From the NCBI GenBank assembly GCA_003635185.1, contig PYJA01000098.1, positions 1 to 55,520 of the forward strand: a stretch of 55,520 nucleotides of DNA. Reading direction: 5' to 3'. Shown piece by piece: positions 51,739-55,520 of the stretch. The translations under genes and the position numbers were made by a program. The notes beneath the pieces were generated by a model. That model made no database searches, had not been told where the DNA came from, and saw nothing but the letters and a program-made list of their open reading frames with translations. Position 1 is the first letter of the stretch, and each line of letters starts with the position of its first letter. This DNA is from Candidatus Poribacteria bacterium (GTDB taxonomy: Bacteria; Poribacteria; WGA-4E; WGA-3G).

Positions 51739-52689
51739 ATGAACATTTTAGAACACGCACAAGAATTAATTAACGAAATTCAAAATCGATTAGAGGAAAA
51801 CGAAAGAACTGCGGAAGAATCCGTTGAGAGAATTCAGAATGAAATAGAGGAACATAGAAACGCTGCTGAAGAACAGATTGAGAAAATTCAAAATCAGATT
51901 CATCAGGAAGCGGAATCGGCAGAAGAAGAGATCCGAAGGTTACATGATGGTTTGGAAGAACATCGGAGAACTGTTGAAGAACAGATTCAGAAACTTCAAG
52001 AAGAGTCAGAAGAATACGCTCATAAAATTGAAGAAGATGTTGAAAGAATTCAGGAAAGACTTGAACAAACCAGAGAGAACGCGGAAGATCAAATTGAAAG
52101 AATCCACGAGAAAATTGAGCAAGACGCGAAGGCGGCGGAAGAACAGATTGAAAGAATTCGGGAAAAAGCAGAGGAATACCGAGACAATTCGGATGAACGA
52201 ATAGAAAGGATTCGTGAACGGATTGAAGAACTCAGAGATGCTGCCGAAAACCGGACAGAAAGATTTCACTTTGAAACCGATACATGGGTTGAGGAACACA
52301 ACATACCTAATTCGCCGCAGTCATTAATTAGGCGTTTTGATGCAAAGTACGACGCGCGGCATGCAGCTACTACAGTAAGTAACTCTTATGTTATGAACGG
52401 TGTTGAGGTTTTGAAGTACAGTGGAAAATTGCTTCCGCTGACCGAAATGGATGAACGTTATCCACGTAGCGAATGGCTCCAAATATTTGTTGATAAAAAT
52501 ATCCCGATAGAAAATCTTGAGGACTATTGCCGTTGCCTCAATGCTCGCGATATGTTGATACGGATCCAAAAGAAACCTGACGTTTGGACCTCCGGACTTT
52601 TTGAGATACCTCCCATGGAAGATTGGGAAACTTACCAAGAAGCATATATTAATCAGCTGACTAATCCTGACAGGTCACCACATGTGTAA
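51739..52689 (+). CDS. helical protein built of 18-residue repeats with a C-terminal domain
   Basis: Residues 25-175 of 316 consist of about eight tandem 18-residue units of the form AEEQIERIxExIEExRxx, extremely rich in Glu, Arg and Ile. An 18-residue period equals five turns at 3.6 residues per turn, so the hydrophobic stripe runs straight along one helix face. The C-terminal 140 residues form a separate domain (WVEEHNIPNSPQSLIRRFDA, MLIRIQKKPDVWTSGLFEIP) that is not recognised. No signal peptide or membrane segment is seen, so it is likely cytoplasmic and may form filaments or a rod. TAGGAGGAAAT precedes ATG 51739. Confidence 0.75.
   Translation: MNILEHAQELINEIQNRLEENERTAEESVERIQNEIEEHRNAAEEQIEKIQNQIHQEAESAEEEIRRLHDGLEEHRRTVEEQIQKLQEESEEYAHKIEEDVERIQERLEQTRENAEDQIERIHEKIEQDAKAAEEQIERIREKAEEYRDNSDERIERIRERIEELRDAAENRTERFHFETDTWVEEHNIPNSPQSLIRRFDAKYDARHAATTVSNSYVMNGVEVLKYSGKLLPLTEMDERYPRSEWLQIFVDKNIPIENLEDYCRCLNARDMLIRIQKKPDVWTSGLFEIPPMEDWETYQEAYINQLTNPDRSPHV
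51811..52260 (+). repeat. 54-bp coding tandem repeats
   Basis: The 18-residue units are visible at DNA level as 54-bp repeats with a core close to GCGGAAGAACAGATTGAAAG. Degeneracy is moderate, so the array is not recent. Confidence 0.65.
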
Positions 52690-52724
52690 TGCAGATGGTT
52701 AGTCGTAAAGCCATCTTAAGCACG

Positions 52725-52755
52725 AAGGGATGACCCAAGCTATAGGTTATCCCTT
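52725..52755. terminator. hairpin between convergent genes, possible terminator
   Basis: AAGGGATGACC (52725-52735) pairs with GGTTATCCCTT (52745-52755) with one mismatch. It lies between the repeat-protein gene and the convergent PD40 gene; only a weak T-rich tail (TTACGTTTCT) follows. Confidence 0.45.
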
Positions 52756-52800
52756 TACGTTTCTATGTATCTGATTTAGAGTGATTGATAGACAGTAGAT

Positions 52801-53826
52801 TTATTTTTGCGCCTTCAATTTGCCCCAAGTTGTTACAAGAGAGTCAGAAGGTTCAACAGGATAAGTTCTATCATCCCAATCAAGTGAATGCACTGTGTAC
52901 TTCATTGTTAACAAAATGGGTTCAGGTTCGCCACCCGTCGCTGGAATAATGAAGTTGCCGACTGAACGGAATAATTCAATGTTTACAAGTTCCTTGTGTG
53001 TATAAGAACTATATGCGATAAACTTTCCATCAGGAGACCAGGAATCAACACCATAGACATAATCCTTTTTTACATGCACAATTTCCGGTTCTGCATCGGG
53101 TTGCACTGGAACGACTGTGATTGCCTTTGTCCACAATTTACCATTTCGGGCAACAACAGTACTAAAAGCAATCTGCTTTCTGTCCGGTGAAAAAACAGGA
53201 TTACAAACATCCATCTCAGTTATGCGAAAAACATCTTTTGTTGCAACATCTAAAAGATATAATCCATTATGAGTTGTAAAAGCGATTTGCTTTCCATCGG
53301 GTGACCATTCTATCTCAAATAGATTCGAATTCCACTCCATAGCATTAAAGAGAAGTTCAATCTTGGGTTCAGGTTTGGCAAGTTCTTCATTTCGAATGAG
53401 TCTTATCCCTGGTCGTCTTATAAAGGCGACATCACCGTCTTTCGAAATATCTGCATCTACGAAATCTGTAAATCTTCCGAGGGTAAGGTTTTTTGCTTTT
53501 CTACCGGGGTGTTGCCGATCTAACAGAAAAAGTTCGTAGCCTGAAAAGATCCGAACATTATTACCTTCAAATATTGCTTTGTCAGCCACAACAAGCACAT
53601 AGTTTCCCTCTTCCTGCACTTCGATTTTGTCAATGCTACCATAAGTTTGACGAAAGAGTTTTCGAGCAGTCGTGCCTTCCGCGTTGGAAATCCAAATCTC
53701 ACTCATTGATACCGGGTGGACAAAAATAATTTCACCTGTCGGAGCAGCACTAAGCGGTGTTAACACGAAAAACAAACTCACGCAAAAAAGACACAGGCGA
53801 CCACAAGCTTGAAATATGCTATTCAT
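52801..53826 (-). CDS. secreted PD40/TolB-like beta-propeller protein (paralogue 1)
   Basis: From ATG 53826 the product has 341 residues with a signal peptide (cleavage near PLSAA). The body contains PD40 (WD40-like) blade motifs: WSPDGKQIAFTTHNGLYLLD, FSPDRKQIAFSTVV and WSPDGKFIAYSSYTHKELV. The C-terminus is PVEPSDSLVTTWGKLKAQK, the tag also seen in the LamG pair. GGGAGG lies a few bases before this ATG; the frame is open to 53850. The start overlaps the end of the upstream paralogue by eight bases. Periplasmic or secreted; likely a binding scaffold. Confidence 0.82.
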   Translation of the reverse strand: MNSIFQACGRLCLFCVSLFFVLTPLSAAPTGEIIFVHPVSMSEIWISNAEGTTARKLFRQTYGSIDKIEVQEEGNYVLVVADKAIFEGNNVRIFSGYELFLLDRQHPGRKAKNLTLGRFTDFVDADISKDGDVAFIRRPGIRLIRNEELAKPEPKIELLFNAMEWNSNLFEIEWSPDGKQIAFTTHNGLYLLDVATKDVFRITEMDVCNPVFSPDRKQIAFSTVVARNGKLWTKAITVVPVQPDAEPEIVHVKKDYVYGVDSWSPDGKFIAYSSYTHKELVNIELFRSVGNFIIPATGGEPEPILLTMKYTVHSLDWDDRTYPVEPSDSLVTTWGKLKAQK

Positions 53827-54853
53827 TTTGACCTCCCTTACCTGTATCACGTTTTAATTTACCCCATGTAGTAGTCAACTTCGCCACAGGGATAAGTGGG
53901 AATGATTCCTTTGTCCATTCCCAAATCCGGATGCCACCTTCAATGTCTTCAAAAATACGGCGAACTTTTCCATCTTCAATTGACACTGCGAAATTTAAAT
54001 ATTCCCACACATTTCTTCCCTCATCCACTTTATCCTCAACTAATACATAAGCGATGGACTTTCCATCTGGCATCCACGTGAGATAATTTAGAAATAGGTC
54101 GGTTTTTGTCTTTTCAAGGACCTTTACATTCTGTGGATCCTGAAGAAAAATTACGCCGACTTCCCGAATCCATTTTTGATTATTTTCTTTTGGTGTATAA
54201 ACATAAAATGCTATCTTCGTCCCATCGGGTGAAAAAACAGGACGTAACCCGTATTCAAGTATTTGTGAAACCTCTTTTGTAAAAGTATCAAGCAGAAAAA
54301 TCCCTTCCTTATTAGAAAAAACAACATCCTTCCCGTTTGGTGACCAGTCTACATATCCAGCGGGTCCATCAAACAGTTTTTCCACCTTTGGAATTGGTTC
54401 ATGAATCTCGTGATTTGGTATAAGATAGATACCATCAGGATAATCAAAATAGATGGAATTTGAAAATACAACATCTCCGTTAGATGAAATCGCTGCGTCT
54501 GAAATAAAACTAAACCGTCCATACGTTAAATCCTTTCTGCCTTTGTTCAATTGTTTCGTATCGAACAGATATGCATCAAATCCAGTTTCATTTCCGACAC
54601 CCTCACCAACACATAGGATGTATCTGTCGCCTTTTAGTATTGAAATCTCTTGGACAAAAACTGGTGGGCTAAACAACTTGCGAGCATTGTTCCCATTGAC
54701 ATCGCTAATCCGTATCTCAATTTTTCTATTCTGAGGATTTAATGATGCATAGATTATTTCTTCTGCAGGAACAGGATTTACTATGAAAATACTACACAAA
54801 AGAAAAAGACTTAAACACAATATTTTCTGGTGATTTTGAAAAAAATGTGTCAT
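53819..54853 (-). CDS. secreted PD40/TolB-like beta-propeller protein (paralogue 2)
   Basis: The 344-residue product has a signal peptide (cleavage near PVPAEE). Propeller blades include VDWSPNGKDVVFSNKEGIFL, PVFSPDGTKIAFYVY and LTWMPDGKSIAYVLVEDKV. Its start EEIIYASLNPQNRKIEIRIS parallels GEIIFVHPVSMSEIWISNAE of the other copy, so the two are tandem duplicates. Near the C-terminus is VAKLTTTWGKLKRDTGK; here the motif is followed by about nine extra residues (ending GGQNE). ATG 54853 has GGAG seven bases upstream; GTG 54856 adjoins it. Confidence 0.82.
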   Translation of the reverse strand: MTHFFQNHQKILCLSLFLLCSIFIVNPVPAEEIIYASLNPQNRKIEIRISDVNGNNARKLFSPPVFVQEISILKGDRYILCVGEGVGNETGFDAYLFDTKQLNKGRKDLTYGRFSFISDAAISSNGDVVFSNSIYFDYPDGIYLIPNHEIHEPIPKVEKLFDGPAGYVDWSPNGKDVVFSNKEGIFLLDTFTKEVSQILEYGLRPVFSPDGTKIAFYVYTPKENNQKWIREVGVIFLQDPQNVKVLEKTKTDLFLNYLTWMPDGKSIAYVLVEDKVDEGRNVWEYLNFAVSIEDGKVRRIFEDIEGGIRIWEWTKESFPLIPVAKLTTTWGKLKRDTGKGGQNE

Positions 54854-54856
54854 CAC

Positions 54857-55073
54857 GTATCTCCATTTTCAGGGTTGTGTCCAAAACACAAAACGAGAAA
54901 TTTTGCCAACTAAATTACGGGAGGTAGTGAAAATCTTAAATACCGCGATCTTCATCAATGCGATTTTAATTTATAGAATAACATGTTCTACAACGAAAAT
55001 CAAAAAAAATAGGCAATAAGTAGATGAGGGGTGTAAATGTAGTCTGGGACTATGTTTAGCCCCTATTTTTAAT
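54857..55073. other. gap upstream of the PD40 pair
   Basis: AT-rich with no convincing gene, hairpin or repeat. It should contain the leftward promoter of the PD40 pair, but no good -35/-10 pair was recognised. Confidence 0.35.
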
Positions 55074-55102
55074 TTGACATTTTGTTCAAGAAATTGTATA
55101 AT
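55074..55102 (+). promoter_or_regulatory. perfect-consensus sigma70 promoter before the transposase
   Basis: TTGACA (55074-55079), exactly 17 bases, TATAAT (55097-55102). The start near 55109 gives a leader of about 190 bases that includes the hairpin at 55119-55144. Confidence 0.65.
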
Positions 55103-55118
55103 TAGTATGATAGAAGAA

Positions 55119-55144
55119 GATAGGGAGATCACTACCTCCCTATC
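55119..55144 (+). other. leader hairpin
   Basis: GATAGGGAG pairs perfectly with CTCCCTATC around an eight-base loop, about 10 bases into the predicted transcript. It may stabilise or attenuate the transposase message. Confidence 0.5.
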
Positions 55145-55300
55145 AGAAAGAAAAAACAACGAGAGTTGTATTTCCATATAAGAGACCAAAAACTATAAAG
55201 TGTTTTAATAGGTTTTAGGTCGCCATCGTTAAGTATTATACACAACTTATCAGGAAAATGCAACTCTTTCAACACTTTTTATAGTGAAGGAGTATTTTCA

Positions 55301-55520
55301 ATGAACGTTATTGAGGTTATGCAAAGATTTCCTGACCAAGAAGCGTGTATCGCACATTTAGAAAAGGTTAGGTGGGGAGACACACCGACTTGTCCCCATT
55401 GTGAAAGTGAAAGGGTTGCCCGAAGAACTGAGTATATGGGCAAATGGCGTTGTAATGAGTGTAAAAAATCGTTTACGGTCACCTATGGCACTATTTTTTA
55501 TAGGTCAAAGGTTGAATTGC
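55301..55520 (+). CDS. IS1595 family transposase (N-terminal part)
   Basis: The 73 visible codons begin MNVIEVMQRFPDQEACIAHL and contain a zinc ribbon: Cys pairs in CPHC and in CNEC, followed by KKSFTVTYGTIFYRSKV. This is the N-terminal zinc-ribbon domain of IS1595/ISXO2-type DDE transposases. The catalytic DDE domain lies beyond the window edge. GAAGGAG precedes ATG 55301. Whether the element is intact and where its inverted repeats lie cannot be judged from here. Confidence 0.88.
   Translation, partial: MNVIEVMQRFPDQEACIAHLEKVRWGDTPTCPHCESERVARRTEYMGKWRCNECKKSFTVTYGTIFYRSKVEL

Noticed and set aside
1..55520. tRNA or rRNA genes
   Set aside because: No cloverleaf with a GGTTCRAAT-type arm or rRNA segment was recognised by eye; a tRNAscan run would be needed to be sure.

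Overview
This window reads as chromosome from an uncultivated Gram-negative-type bacterium. It carries an Mla-type lipid transport cassette, a TolC outer membrane channel, a PorV/PorQ-type outer membrane protein, several lipobox lipoproteins and an HflKC pair. The accessory gene mix (phytanoyl-CoA dioxygenase fused to HEAT repeats, LamG-like secreted proteins, PD40 propellers, paired DUF6785-type membrane proteins, amidohydrolase, IS1595 transposase) and the abundance of short palindromic intergenic elements look most like Candidatus Poribacteria. That assignment is inference from gene content, since no database search was possible.

Layout. 1-4.8 kb (minus strand): the start of a 2-oxoacid dehydrogenase E1 beta gene, an ATPase with a PD-(D/E)XK nuclease domain, a beta-helix protein and a class III aminotransferase of the GSA-aminomutase type. 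4.9-6.2 kb: a small defence-like islet with a coiled-coil membrane protein, a ThsB/MTH538-type TIR-like protein and an Mrr_N-like winged helix carrying a frameshift. 6.2-18.6 kb (plus strand): a housekeeping block, rpsF-ssb-rpsR-rplI-dnaB, then mlaE-mlaF-mlaD, then radA-yacL-like-ispD-ispF-cysS. 18.7-23 kb: a lipoprotein metallopeptidase, two small discoidin-like lipoproteins and dprA. 23-26 kb (minus): a tightly overlapping DNA methyltransferase, flippase-like and amidohydrolase unit. 26-28 kb: a toxin-antitoxin pair followed by a graveyard of a decayed pectate lyase and two damaged copies of one small gene. 28-31 kb (minus): hflK-hflC and an SDR oxidoreductase, divergent from a secreted protein across a candidate operator. 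32-40 kb (plus): TolC, a periplasmic adaptor, an arabinokinase/galactokinase-like kinase, a DUF6785-type membrane protein and a PorV-like protein. 40-42.7 kb (minus): tyrA-cmk-plsC. 42.7-45.5 kb: a repeat-rich kilobase, then two LamG-like secreted paralogues and a MITE-like element. 45.5-49.7 kb (minus): the second DUF6785-type protein and a secreted protease-TPR fusion. 50-55 kb: PhyH-HEAT fusion, a helical protein built of 18-residue repeats, two overlapping PD40 propeller genes and a truncated IS1595 transposase gene.

The most interesting signals are these: (i) a short C-terminal motif (P-x-x-P, then L-x-T-x-W-G-x-L-K) shared by four secreted proteins of two unrelated folds, which could be a sorting tag; (ii) an MCE protein ending in a beta-strand-rich segment that may insert in the outer membrane; (iii) the TIR-centred islet; (iv) several families of mosaic, sometimes nested, palindromic elements. 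Many start codons were moved from the longest reading frame to a downstream codon with a better ribosome binding site; each case is explained in its entry.
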